Assembly (NCBI RefSeq): GCF_027595985.1
Contig: NC_073303.1
Span: forward strand, 332,431,179-332,495,178
Direction of reading: 5' to 3'
DNA: 64,000 nt
Origin: Sorex araneus
Taxonomy: Eukaryota; Chordata; Mammalia; Eulipotyphla; Soricidae
The notes under the pieces were generated by a model, which saw nothing but the letters and a program-made list of their open reading frames with translations, was not told where the DNA came from and made no database searches. The position numbers and the translations under genes are program-made. Below, one piece after another: positions 47,501 through 60,200 of this stretch (its first letter is position 1; every line of letters starts with the position of its first letter).

Positions 47501-50500
47501 GTATTTTTCCGTCTTTTTTTTTTTTTGGTGGGGGTGGGTGGAGGGGCCCCCCGAACCTGATGGTGTTCAACCTGATGGTATTCAAGTCTTACTTCTTGCT
47601 TCATGTTCAGGGATCACCTCTGGTGGGCTCAGAGGACCTCAGGGATAAAACCTACGTCACCAGCTATGACAATAATAGCTGGGAATGATCATGCTGGACA
47701 AGATCGGAGGGTTAAAAGTAGGTAAGGGATAGTCTTGATAACCTTTCAGTACCAATATTGCAAACCAGAATGCCGAAAAGGAGGAGGGGGAAGCACCAGC
47801 CATAGAGGCAGGCAGAGGGTGGGGGGTGATGGGAGGGAACCTGGGGACACAGGTGCTGGGAAATGTACACTGGTGGAGGGATGGGTATTGGAATATGATT
47901 GAAATGGCTTTGTAATCAAGAAATGGCTTTGTAATGGTCAAAAATAAATAAATAAATAAATAAATAAATAAACCCCCCCCCCCCAAATCCTAGGTCACCT
48001 GTGTGCAAGGCAAGCACCCTACTATGCTGTATTATTGCTCTGGCTCCAGGGAAGAATATATTTCTAAGAAAATGCAAAGAAAGAGTGATGGCTATTCTAG
48101 TTTAATAAGTATAATTTTTAGAGTGATGGCTATTCTATTTTATTAAGTAGAATTTTTAGAATGAATTTTGTCTTTAAAGTTAGACTCTCCTTTTTGAATT
48201 CAAATATTAACTTATAAAAATAAAATTGATTGAAAGCCCCAATTAAATCATTATATCACTGTCATCCCGTTGTCCATCGATTTGCTCAAGAGGGCACCAG
48301 TTTCATCCCAGCCCTGAGATTTTAGCAGCCTCTCTTTACTCGTCTTTCCCAATGACTGGAGGTTCTTTCAGAGTCAGAGGAATGAGATTTGTTATTGCTA
48401 TGTATTTAGCATATCGAATACACCATAGAGAGCTTGCCAGGGTCTTCCGTGTCAGCAGAATATTCTTGGTAGCTTGCCGAGCTCTCCGAGAGGGACAAAG
48501 AATGTATATCAGAGAATGCAAGCAAGTATGTCAAAACCAAACACATGTGTGCAGCTTTAGGTACATCAGTGAGCTAGACTATAAGAGGTCACGCACTTCC
48601 AGAAGCTTTGTTTTATATAGTCTCTGGATCTTGGCTATTGATGGGATTACATGGCACCCAGGGCAGTTTGTGGGTGTGACTGCCAAGCTACAGGAAAATG
48701 GGGGGTCTGGGTGGAGGAGGCCCAGTCCCGATCCGAGCAGGCTTGGAGATTTCATCCCTGGGTCCTGCATGCCTGGGTTCCTCTGCCGATTCCTTCACGT
48801 GTGACGCTCATCTGAGCGTGTGGAGGGGGGCCTTGAGCATGGCTGTGGCTGGATTCCGGAGGTTTTCGGCTGCCAGGGCTCTGCTTGGCAGTCACACACA
48901 GAAACTGCCCTGGGCACCATGTAAGTCCACCAATGGCCAAGATCCCCAATTAAATCTTACAAAATCTTACATTTGATTCATGGCTATTTTTTTGGGGGGG
49001 AGGGGTTGTCAATGTCCAAACCCAAGGTCTCACAGATGGAGCAAGTACTCTACTGCTGAGCTATATCCTCATTCCTGATTTAAAAATCGCACGGTCATCC
49101 TATTGTTTATTGAATTGCTCAAGCAGGCACTAGTAATGTCTCCATTGTGAGACTGTTTGTTACTGTTTTTGACATAACGAACAGCTTGCCAGGCTCTGCC
49201 GTGCAAGCGGGATACTCTCAGTAGCTTGCTGGGCTCTCCAAGAGAGATGGAAAAATCGAACACGGGTCGGCTGCATGCAAGGCAAACGCCCTACCCGCTG
49301 TGCTATCACTCCAGCCCCCTGATTTAAAAGTTTATCAAATTTAGTGTTAACTAACTCAATCACCACAACAGAAATAAGTCATATTTGTGTGGTTTTTTAA
49401 AATAGGTGATTATAAAGCATTCATAAGAACTACAAGTACATATAAAGATAAGAAAGTGGTAATAACATTCTATACCATTTCGCAGAACTCATCACTACAT
49501 ATTTTGATTAAGGCTAATATATACCCAGGGAGAGTTTTATCAACAATAACATATTTTGCTTCTGGGCCACACCCAACGGTACTCAGGGCTTCCTCGTGGA
49601 TGTGTTCACTCTTGACCATGCTCAGAACATGTTACTGAGGATTAGTCTCATGAAGACAAGGGCCTTAACCCCCAGCATCAGATAGTCTTTGTCCAGAGTG
49701 ACCACTACCCTCTATCACTGTCACAGTGGTCCCTTCCCTGACCTGCCCCCTCTCCCGACATTGGCAAGTTCTCCTGTTCTTCCTTTCTATTGTCTCCATG
49801 CACTAGTTAATTCCCCTACTATGTTTCTTTATATCCTGCATATGAGTGAGAGCATTCTGTGAAAAGACAACATTTTCAGTAATAAAAAAGCTAGGAAGTC
49901 ACTCTGAAAGGGCTAGAGGGATGACTCAAAGTGCTGGAGTACAAGCCTTTGTATGGGACGCCTGGTGCTGATCTTTAGCATGTGGTCAGCGAAGCACCTC
50001 TCAGAATGGCCCCTAAACATTGTATGTGTAGCACACTTACAAAAAACAAAGCTCCTATGAAGAGGAACAGATTAAGCACAATGCTGTGAAAATTCTACAG
50101 AGCGTCAATGCTGTACAGAGTTTTATGTTGCTGTTTGGGGGTTACGATTGGCGGAGTTTGGAGGTCATGCATAGCATAATGCTTGGGGTTAATTCCTGTG
50201 GTGCTTAGGGAATTTATGAAGCTCAGAGGACCTAGTACAGTGCTCTTACCTACATCCTAAGCATGTGCTCCAGACTCTCAAGCTAGCTCCTTAGTTTTGG
50301 TGTATGAGATTTTTTAGGGAGTTGACTCATGCAGGGCAGTGTTCAAGATTTTCTACTGGCAGTAGTAGTGAAATCACATGCAATGCCACAGTTCAAACTC
50401 GGGTGGCAATCAGCAAGGAAAGCACCTTATCCCCTGTACTATGTTTTCTGGCCCCGTGTACAGATTTCTCTTCTTTATTTTTTTTGCTTTTGGGTGACAC

Positions 50501-53500
50501 CCGGATATGTATAGGAACAATTCCTGGCTCATGCACTTAGGAATTACTCCTGGCGGTGCTCAGAGAACCATATGGGATGCTGGGAATCAAACCCAGGTCA
50601 GCCGTGTGCAAGGCAAACACCCTACCCGCTGTGCTATCGTTCCAGCCCCTAGTGTAGATTTTTAATGGGGAGACTGTAAATTGCAATAAAAGATAAAGAT
50701 GGTGGGCCCAAAGAACAGGTGATGGATGGAGGCACAGGACTCGAGCATTTGGTGGCTGAGAGCTGCCTCCTGAGGCAGGAGGATGGGTGAAAGACTGACA
50801 AGAGAAACGTCGAAACCAGACCAAGTCCCAGGCTAGTCGGCGGTCAGTTTACTTCTCTCTCCTCGCCGGTGTCATCCAATCTCTCCCTTTACGGTGCAGT
50901 CGTAGTTGTCGTTCTGGCCGCAGTCCCAGTCATCAGAGTTCCATCACCCTAGACTCCTGGAAGACCTCAGAGTCTCCAAAGTCTCATTTCTCCTCCTCAT
51001 CTTCAGCATCTTGTCAACCGTCTCATCCTCAACATCTAGTCTTCCTTCAGTGCCTAGTCTTCAACTAGCTCCTCAGAATCTCCTTCCTGGAGTCCAGTCT
51101 ACCTCCTACAAGTCTCTCTGCCAGCCACAAGTCTTTGTCCTTCTCTTTTCCCCCTCACGTCGTCGTCCTCTATCTGAAGTCTTCTCTCTCCTTCCTTCTT
51201 TGTTCCAAGTCTTCTCTCATTCTCTCCCTAAGTCTTAAGTCATCTCTCCATCTTCGCCACAAGTCTCTTCTCATCTACTCCTTAAGTCTTCTCTCTCCCC
51301 AAGCCTTCATCTTCTCTCTTCCCGGCCCCTTTCAGCATATTTCTATAGGAATCATGTACGGTGGGGATACAAAGGTGGGGTTGAACATTATCATAACAAC
51401 AAAGAGAGGTAAGACAACCCCTCCAGGAGATTAACTCAAGGACAAAAATCTCATCTGAGGAGATTACTCCAGATTACTAGGAGATCCACTCAAGGGTGGG
51501 ATTCCATCCAAGGTGTTGCTTTCTTCTTCCCTCAGCTAGTAATCCATTTAAACAGTTATAGTAAATTTACTTCTTATAATATTTCTAGCAATGTCATTTT
51601 GTATGAGCACAGTAAGAGATATATCAAGCTTAAAGTTTAGCTTTTCCTGGGAACATCTCACTACATATTCCAGTCCACAGTCCTCAGGCCAGGTTAGTCC
51701 TTCCTAACCCCAGCAGGGTCCTTATTCAGTTACCTCTTTTTTGGGCTGTGACAGAGTTACTTAATTTATAGTTCTCTTAATTTATAGTTAAGTATTATGG
51801 TGCTTGGCCTGGCCCATTTCAATGCCAGAGTAGCTCACACCTTGCCCTGGTTCCATCAGTCCCTGGTCGGGAACCTGCTCTTGGAGTGGAGGACCTAAGG
51901 GCAACTGAGACTTAAGTCAAGGAAATATGGATGCCTAGGAGTAAATATTATTTAGGAGTCAATTAACTCCCATGTTACATAGCATAGCATCAACTGTCTT
52001 CCTATGTCTATACAAAAAGGACACTGCTAAATAAATAAACCATGCAAATGACATAAAAGAAAGAGGAAAGCAATTTAGGATTATTAGAGCCTGGTGGAAT
52101 TGGGTGTGCCTCAGTTGCACTGTTGTGGGAGCGGCTTAATAAACCATAAGCTCCCTGCGGGAATAGCAAGGACAACCCAGTGTTATCCAACAGGGAGACC
52201 ATTACTTCTAATATTGTTCACATTTGGTTTTTATGACATATTCACCAGCAGTCCAAACATTTAATTGGTGCTAAGCAGGCTTGTGGAAAATATGGCTGTC
52301 ACTGTAACAATGAGCAGTTAGGTAATCTTAATTGGAATAAGGGAGCACAAGATTAACAATGAAGAGGAAAACAACCCAGTGGCTTCAATAGTCTTTAAGG
52401 CATTAGGTACAAAAGCTTGTCAACAGCCATGGAAGTAACTTCCTCTGTAGTAACTAAGAGAATGAATTCAGTGTAGGAAAATACAATGGAGACATATTAA
52501 GTACAAACAGAGTTAAAACAGGAATAACTGCTAGAACATTAGTTATACGCATAACATACGCAGTTAAGACTTACAAATGCAATGTATATAAATAAGCCAT
52601 TTGTGGTTCTCTTCCACATGACACTGATACAGGTTGAAGGCATAAAACCTGTAACAAGGGGCTGGAGAGACAGTACAGTGGATATGGCATTTGCCCTGCA
52701 AATGGCCAGCCAGAGTTCGATCCCCGGCATTCCATATCCCCCAAGCACTGCCAGGAGTAAGCCCTGAGCATCGCCGGATGTGACCACAAAAGTAAAAAAA
52801 TTAAATAAATGAAAAATAAAACCCTTAACAAAATTTTACACAAAACTAATCTGGTGGAGTTCTCAAAAGTTTACTCCAGACTGGTCTATTTTTTAAAAAA
52901 TTAGAACATAAATGTAGATTCAAAAATAAGATGCGGACTTGAGAATATAAAAAGGGGAGAAAACCTCTTCATAGTCATTTGTAAAACAATCAGCTTCACA
53001 AAAAAATCTAAACACCTTATTTTAAATTAGATTTTAATAGTGTATGTTAAAAAATTACTCTTACCGAGAAATATTGTTCAGCTTCAAGCTGATCCTGCAG
53101 CTCTCGCATCTGTCCTTCATTTCCTCTGTATTGTCTTCAGAAGAAAAAAGAAAACAGTAAACAAAGGCTTCTAATTTATACCATTTTATATTATTGTGTA
53201 TTAAAGTTGCAAAGTTTAAAGTTTATTAAAATAACCTGTTTTAATCATTATTATTACTCTTATTTTGGGGGTGTGAGGGCTTCCAAGTAGTGCTTAGGGC
53301 ACCTAGGGGTCACTCTCAGTGATACTCGGTTAGCTGGATCAGACGGTTCAACACCAAGGGCTGACACTGTGATACTACTGTTCAGACACAGCAGTGCAGG
53401 GCAACTGAACTTGGGGCCTATATACAAGGCTCGTGTCCTGCCCTTGAGCTATTATTTCCCTGGTGTGGACCTTTTTTAAAAAAAACAAACTTCATTATAG

Positions 53501-54186
53501 TTTAACATACACACACACACAACACACACATATATATCTATATATGTATATATATATAGATATATATATAGATAGATATATAGATATATATAGTTTGTTT
53601 CTTTTAGCTTGGGGGCCATACCCACCAGTGCTCAGGGGATCCTGTAGCGCTCAGGGTCAAACCTGGGCCTTTTGCATGCAAGGCATATATTCCTGCCTGT
53701 TGGGTTATCTCTCTGACCCCCCGACTATTTATATTTGTTCAGGCCACACTGTCGAATTCCATTCTGCAACTTGTAAAATGATAGTATGATCTGAGGAAAA
53801 AACTCACATGTCTAGAATAAGCTTTGCATATGGAAGCTCTGCGTTCTACCCCTGACAATGCAATGCTCTTCTGAGCACTGTCAGGAATAGCTCATGGACA
53901 CAACTAAGTAAAATCTAATAAAGGGGAAGGGATATATATATACAAAGTGAGGGAAAACCTTTCCCACTGAGTTCACTTTCAGGGAACACTGTGGATTAAT
54001 CTTAATTGTAAAAATTAAAATAATATGGGCCAGAAGAGGTAGTATAGGATAGGGTACTTGCCTTGCACGAGGCCAACCCAGGGTTTGATCTTTGGCATCC
54101 CATATGGTCCCCAAAGCATCACCAGGAATGATACCTGAGTGTGGAGTCAGGAGTAAGCCCTGATCATCGCTTACCCCAAACAAAAC

Positions 54187-54236
<50 letters not shown>

Positions 54237-57200
54237 CTTTGTAGCCAGTTTTTTAAAAGGCAATTTTTTCCCCCTGGTACAGTGTTCAGGAGACCATGTG
54301 GTGCTAGGCATTGTACCTGAGGTCCCCACAGGCAAAGCACAAGCGCTAGACTTTTGGGATATCCCCCAGTTCTGTTTCTGTACTTTATTTTTTTAATAAA
54401 GAAAAGCATTATTAGGACATATTTCAAATGTCTTGCTACTATAGTAACTAAGCAATGAAAAAAAGGAAACTTGAAAAATATGTAAATAATTCACATTATA
54501 TATTAAGAACAATTAAACAGAGGTGGTAACATATATGAGTTAACATATAGATTACAATGAGAGGCAAGAACAATGACTGAGAAGGAGGAGGAACACAGAG
54601 ATAGCTACTTACATAAAATAAACTACTGAATACAATTTACAGAGAGGAACAGACTCAAAGACAGAAATACAATATAATTCAAAGGCAGATTTTCAAGAAT
54701 TTATAATTTCAACTGTTTAACAAATTCCAATTACTGTTTAACAAATTCCAATTAAATATGAAAACCTACTTATGGGTTTTCATATTATAGATTAATAGCT
54801 TAATTATAGATGAATAGCTTTGTACTCCTAACAAGGCATTATGTTGGCATAAAACATAATAGTATTTGTTTAATTCTGACTTAAAGTTACTTAGGAAGTA
54901 GAAAATGTTATAACACATTGGTGAAAACGAACACTTTAAGAAGTGAAAAGACGAGGCTCACCAAGGAAGAGAAAACCTTGATCAAAACAATGAGAAATGG
55001 GGCTGAAGCAATAGTACTGTGGGTAGGGCTTTTGATTTGCACATGGCAGACCCCCAGGTTTGATCCCGGGCATCCCATATGGACCCTGAGCACTGCCAGC
55101 AGCAATTCCTGAGTGCAGAGCCAGGAGTAACCCCAGATCATCGCCAGGTGTGCCCCATTCCCCCACCCCAATCAGGTGAAATAACAGCAGATATCATAGG
55201 AATATAAAAGACTGTAAGAGACTTCTCTATATATTTATACTGTTTTCGGGTTTTTTGTTGTTTTGGGTCACTCCTGGTAGGTAGTGCTTGGGAAACCACA
55301 TAGTGCCAGGGATTGAATCTGTGACTTCTGCATGAAACGCATAAGCCCAGCCTGTTGATCAATTTCTCCAGCTGATATGATGAATATTTATATACAAACA
55401 GATTAAACAACTAGGAGAAAGGATACATTTTAAGACCATGTAACCTTCTAAAACTGAACAAGGAAGACATAGAAAGTTTGAAAAGACTATACTCCAAATA
55501 CAGAAATTGTAATGGCAATGAAATTTTCCCTATGAACAAAAAAGCTCGAGGCCAGATAGGTTCATTGGTGAATTCTACAAAATGAACTTTCAAAGACCTA
55601 AAACCCTTGATGTTCAAACTCCTCCCCATTATAGATAAGAAGAGATAGAACACTCCTGAACACATTTTCTGAGGTCAGTATCAGTCTAATCCCAATAGAG
55701 AAATAAAAAGAAAACTGATTTCTCTGATGAACAAAGATACAAAAATCCTCAACAAAATCTTGCCATATTGAATCCAAAAGCACATCAAGAGAATTACTTA
55801 TCATAACCAAGAGGGATTCATTTCAGGGATGCAAAGATGATTCCACATACACGAGTCAGTTGTAATACACTACTAACAAAAAAGGAACTTAAAAAAAAAA
55901 TCACAAGATAATCTTTCATAGATGCTGAAAAAGTTCTGACAAAATTCAATTCGAGCAGGCACCAGTAATGTCTCTCATTGTGAGACTTATTGTTACTGTT
56001 TTTGGTATATCCAATATGCCACGGGTAGCTTGCCAGGCTCTGCCGTGCAGGCAAGATACTCTCGGTAAGCTTGCTGGGCTCTCCAAGAGGGGCGGAGGAA
56101 TCAAACACAGGTCGGCGAACGCCCTACCGCTGTGCTTTCACTTCAGCCCAAGATTCAATTATGATAAAAAAAAATACTTATCAATATAAACTGGGAATAG
56201 AAGGAGCATACGTCATAAAGGCATATGATATCCAGCTAAGGTCATACTCAAATGGTGAAAATCTATGTTCTATTCTTAAGATATGGAACAAGATATGAAT
56301 TTTCACCTCACCACTACTCTTCAACATAATTTCTGAAATCTGAGCAGCTAGGCAAGAGGTACAAGAAATCCAAAATGGAAAACAAGAAAAACTATCAGTA
56401 TTTATGGGTAACATAGTATGTATGAAAATCCCTGAAGACTCTACTCTCAAAAGAAAGCATAACACCTTGCTAGAAACAAATTCAGTGTGAGGCTAGATAA
56501 TACAATCAACACACATAAATCTGATGTATTTCTATATACAAGTAAGCGAAAGAAAATGGAAATTAAGAAAACAATCCTTACAACTATAGCAAAAAGGGTA
56601 AAACTAAGTCTGGGGGCTGTGCCTCATGTGGTAGAAAATGCCTTGGAGGTACGAGACCCTACCTAGGTCAAACCCTTAGTAATACATGGCCCCATGAGCA
56701 ATACCCCCGTGGTTCCAGATCCCTAGCACAGGTGCTCCCTCCCTGCCACCCCCAGCCCAGATACCTGGGATTAAAACTAACAAGGAGACTGTCTTGCTGA
56801 AAGAAAGACACAAAGAAGTGAAAAGACTGTGCACATGGAAAGACTGTGAGCATGGATTAGGAAAACATCAAAATGGTCATCTAACTTAAATCTATACACA
56901 TTTTCAACACAATCCCCAAGAAAGTAACAATGGCATTTTGCAAAGAAATGGAACCCCCTCCCTCTCTCCTTCATTTCCTTCCTTCCTGTTTCTAGTTGTA
57001 CCCAGAGGTGCTCTGAGGCTAAGAGCTTGGGGGTTTGAGAAATCAAATATAGGACTTACTTTGAGTCTTCTCCCAGGGTCTCCTAAATTTTTTTTTTCTT
57101 TTTGGGTCACACCTGGCGATGCACTAGGGGTTACTCCTAGCTCTGCACTAGGAATTATTCCTGGGATGCTGGGAATCGAACCCAGGTCAGCCATGTGCAA

Positions 57201-60200
57201 GGCAAATACCCTACCCGTTGTGCTATCACTCCAGTCCCACCTCCTAAATTTTTTTAAGGTCCTCAAATAGCCAAAGCAATTTTGAGAGATAAAGAAGAAA
57301 AATGGAGGCATCTGGCTCCTGGCTTCAAACTGTATTATATACAAAGCTACAGTAATTAGAAATGTGATATTCTAGATGGAAAAACATTCCAATGGTATGT
57401 AATAGTGTGTCCAGAAATAATCCCATGTGAATATGGACATCTACTCTACAGTAAAGGAATAAACTTCACAAAATGAATGGAGAAGAAAGTTGGTTAACAG
57501 ATGATATTGGAAAAACTGCTTCCACACCAGATCTCTATTTAATATTTTATACAAACGACCTACAAGGGACTCGGGAACAGGAAGGCAAGTTTATCCATCA
57601 CTGTATCACTATCATCCCGTTGCTCATCGGTTTGCTCGAGCGGGCACCAGTAACGTCTCCATTGTGAGACTTGTTGTTACTGTTTTTGGCATATTGAATA
57701 TGCCACGGGTAGCTTGCCAAGCTCCGCCGAGAGGGGTGGAGGAATCGAAGATGGGTTGGCCGTGTGCAAGGCGAACGCCCTAACCGCTGCGCTATCGCTC
57801 CACCCACAAGATACATGAAAAAACAGTATAAGGTAATAATCTTATTATTATAGAGATGCAAATCAAAACCACAATGTTGCACAGCTGTGAGAAAAAAACA
57901 TCAAAAAGATCAGAACAAGCGTTGGCAAGAATATGAAGAAAAAGGAGCATAGCACACTATAGAAATATAAATTTGATCTGACTACAGAAAACAGTAGGTT
58001 ATTTTCTTCTGCTTTAAAGTTAAATCACACAAAGAAAGTAAATTTTACATAATCCATCAATACAAACCCTGGGAACTTATCTAAATGATACTAAAACACC
58101 AATTAAAAATGATATTTGCAGCCCTATGTTCATAGCAGCATTATTTACAATAGCTGAATCATGGAATTAACCTAAATGTCTACCAACAGGTTAAAGAAGC
58201 CGAGTTGGGGTCAGAGTGATAGCACAACAAGTAGGGCATTTGCCTTGCGTGAGGTCGACTCTAGTTCAATCCCCGGCACCCCAAATGCTTCCCCTGAGCA
58301 CCGCTAGGAGTGATTCCTGAATGCACAATCAGGTGTAACCCCTGAGCATCACCAGGTGTGATCCAAAAAGGGAAAAAAGAAAAAGAGCCAAAACTAACTC
58401 ATGAACACCGCTAGGTGTAACCCAAAATTTAAAAAGTGTAATTCGGTGTAAGACACACCCATCAAAAATTTTGGTACTAAAATTTTGAAGCATGCCTGTA
58501 AACAAGTCCTGAAACTACTACTGATAGCTCTGTTGCTATTTCAAGTAAACACATATCTAAGGAGAAAAAGAATGAGAAGACAAAATCAGTCATCATGTCT
58601 AATTCTGATCTATAAAATAAAGAAACCTGATATATTTACTGCAAGGCACTAAATCCTTAAACTTTTTTTGGTAATTTTAGTGTAAAAAATGATTATTTTT
58701 GTGCATATGAAGCCATAAGAGAAAAATCTGTGAATTTGTGGTAAATCTGTCATAGACAAAAGTCAGTTGCCTTGAGAACATTTTTCCCCTTTCAATATCT
58801 GTACTTTTTATTAAGTATGCCTGTACTTTTCCACCCCCACTGAACCAAAAATTTTGTTAATTAAAACACCATGAGTTACAAATTATTCCTAGCTGAGTTT
58901 TTGACATATAATGACACCAACCTGGAACCAGTTTTAATTCATTCCACCAGTGTACCCAGGTTCCTTCTCCAATCACATCCCTTCCCCCCACGATGTTCCC
59001 CAGCTCCGGCCTGTCATCTTGACAGGCACCTTTTCAGTTTGGTTATTACACTTTGGGTTTTTCTTTTCTTTTTCCTTATGCTCCCCCTTTTTCCTTTTTT
59101 AAGTTTTTCCTACTTTTTTTTTCTTCATCTTTTAGTATGCCTATCCTTTCCAAGCCTGAATTCCTGTGCTAATCTGTGGAAGGAAATTATTTCTAAACAT
59201 TACATCACAAACTCTCAGTACATAATATACACACATAAAATAAACACACAAACACAAAAACCAGGAAATTGTTTTTATACTTACTTTGTAAGTTGCGCTA
59301 ATTCGAATTCCAATAATCTCTTTGCTTCCAATAAAGTATTTATTTCTTGTTTCATCTGTTTTTCTAGACCTTTTAAATTGTCTGCCTCAAATGCATGAGT
59401 CTTCAATTCATTTTGCAACAACAGTCGCTTATTTGATTCCTGTTCCAGTTGCAGAGTCAAATTCTTAACCTATGAATGAAAAAGTAATTCAGATCTTAAG
59501 TCTCTTAAGTCTCTTTAATAATTTGTAGACATTTAAAAGTGTTAGTCAAATATCAAGTACAATACAATTCCTTATAAAAAAAAATTCACTAGTATTCTAA
59601 GGAGTACCCACTCTTCTAGGTGTATATTACTGTGGAATTTACTATTCAAGCCAAATTAATTTCCAAACTTCAGGTATGAAATCTTGGAAAGAAAATAATT
59701 CTAACTCCAATATGTTTAGAAATTTTGGAGTAAAAGTTTAATACAGGGGCTGGAGCAATAGCACAGCGGGTAGGGCATTTGCCTTGCACGCAACCTACCC
59801 GGGTTAGATTCCCAGCATCCCATATGGTCTCTGAGCACTGCCAGGGATAATTCCTGAGTGCAGAGTCAGGAGTGACCCCTGAGCATCGCTGGGTGTAACC
59901 CAAAAAGCAAAAAAAAGAAAAAAAAGTTTAATACACAGTGACCATTTGGAGACATTTCCAAATATAATCCCAGATAAGGGGCATTTAAATATATTTACTG
60001 TTCATGTTATTGTTCGTCTACACAGTATCACTGTCATCCCATTGCTCATCGATTTGCTTGAGCGGGAACCAGTAACATCCCCATTGTGAGACTTGTTACT
60101 GTTTTTGGTATATCAAATACGACACGCATAGCTTGCCAGGCTCTGCCATTCAGGTGGGATACTCTCGGTAGCTTGCTGGGCTCTCCGATAGGAATGTAGG

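Larger units (their letters stand above)
55410..58200 (+). mobile_element. degenerate L1 with ORF2 reverse-transcriptase remnant
   Basis: AAAATCCTCAACAAAATCTT, AAGAGGGATTCATTTCAGGG and GATGCTGAAAAAGTTCTGAC are the RT-domain landmarks. Many stops. Carries three SINE-type insertions and ends near AGCAGCATTATTTACAATAG. Confidence 0.8.

Noticed and set aside
48352-48804. 150-codon plus frame
   Set aside because: Runs from the long-SINE tail into the inverted-repeat head, against the element's sense; chance frame.
58871-59398. 175-codon plus frame
   Set aside because: Made of an inverted L1 piece, T-rich intron and the antisense of a ROCK1 exon.
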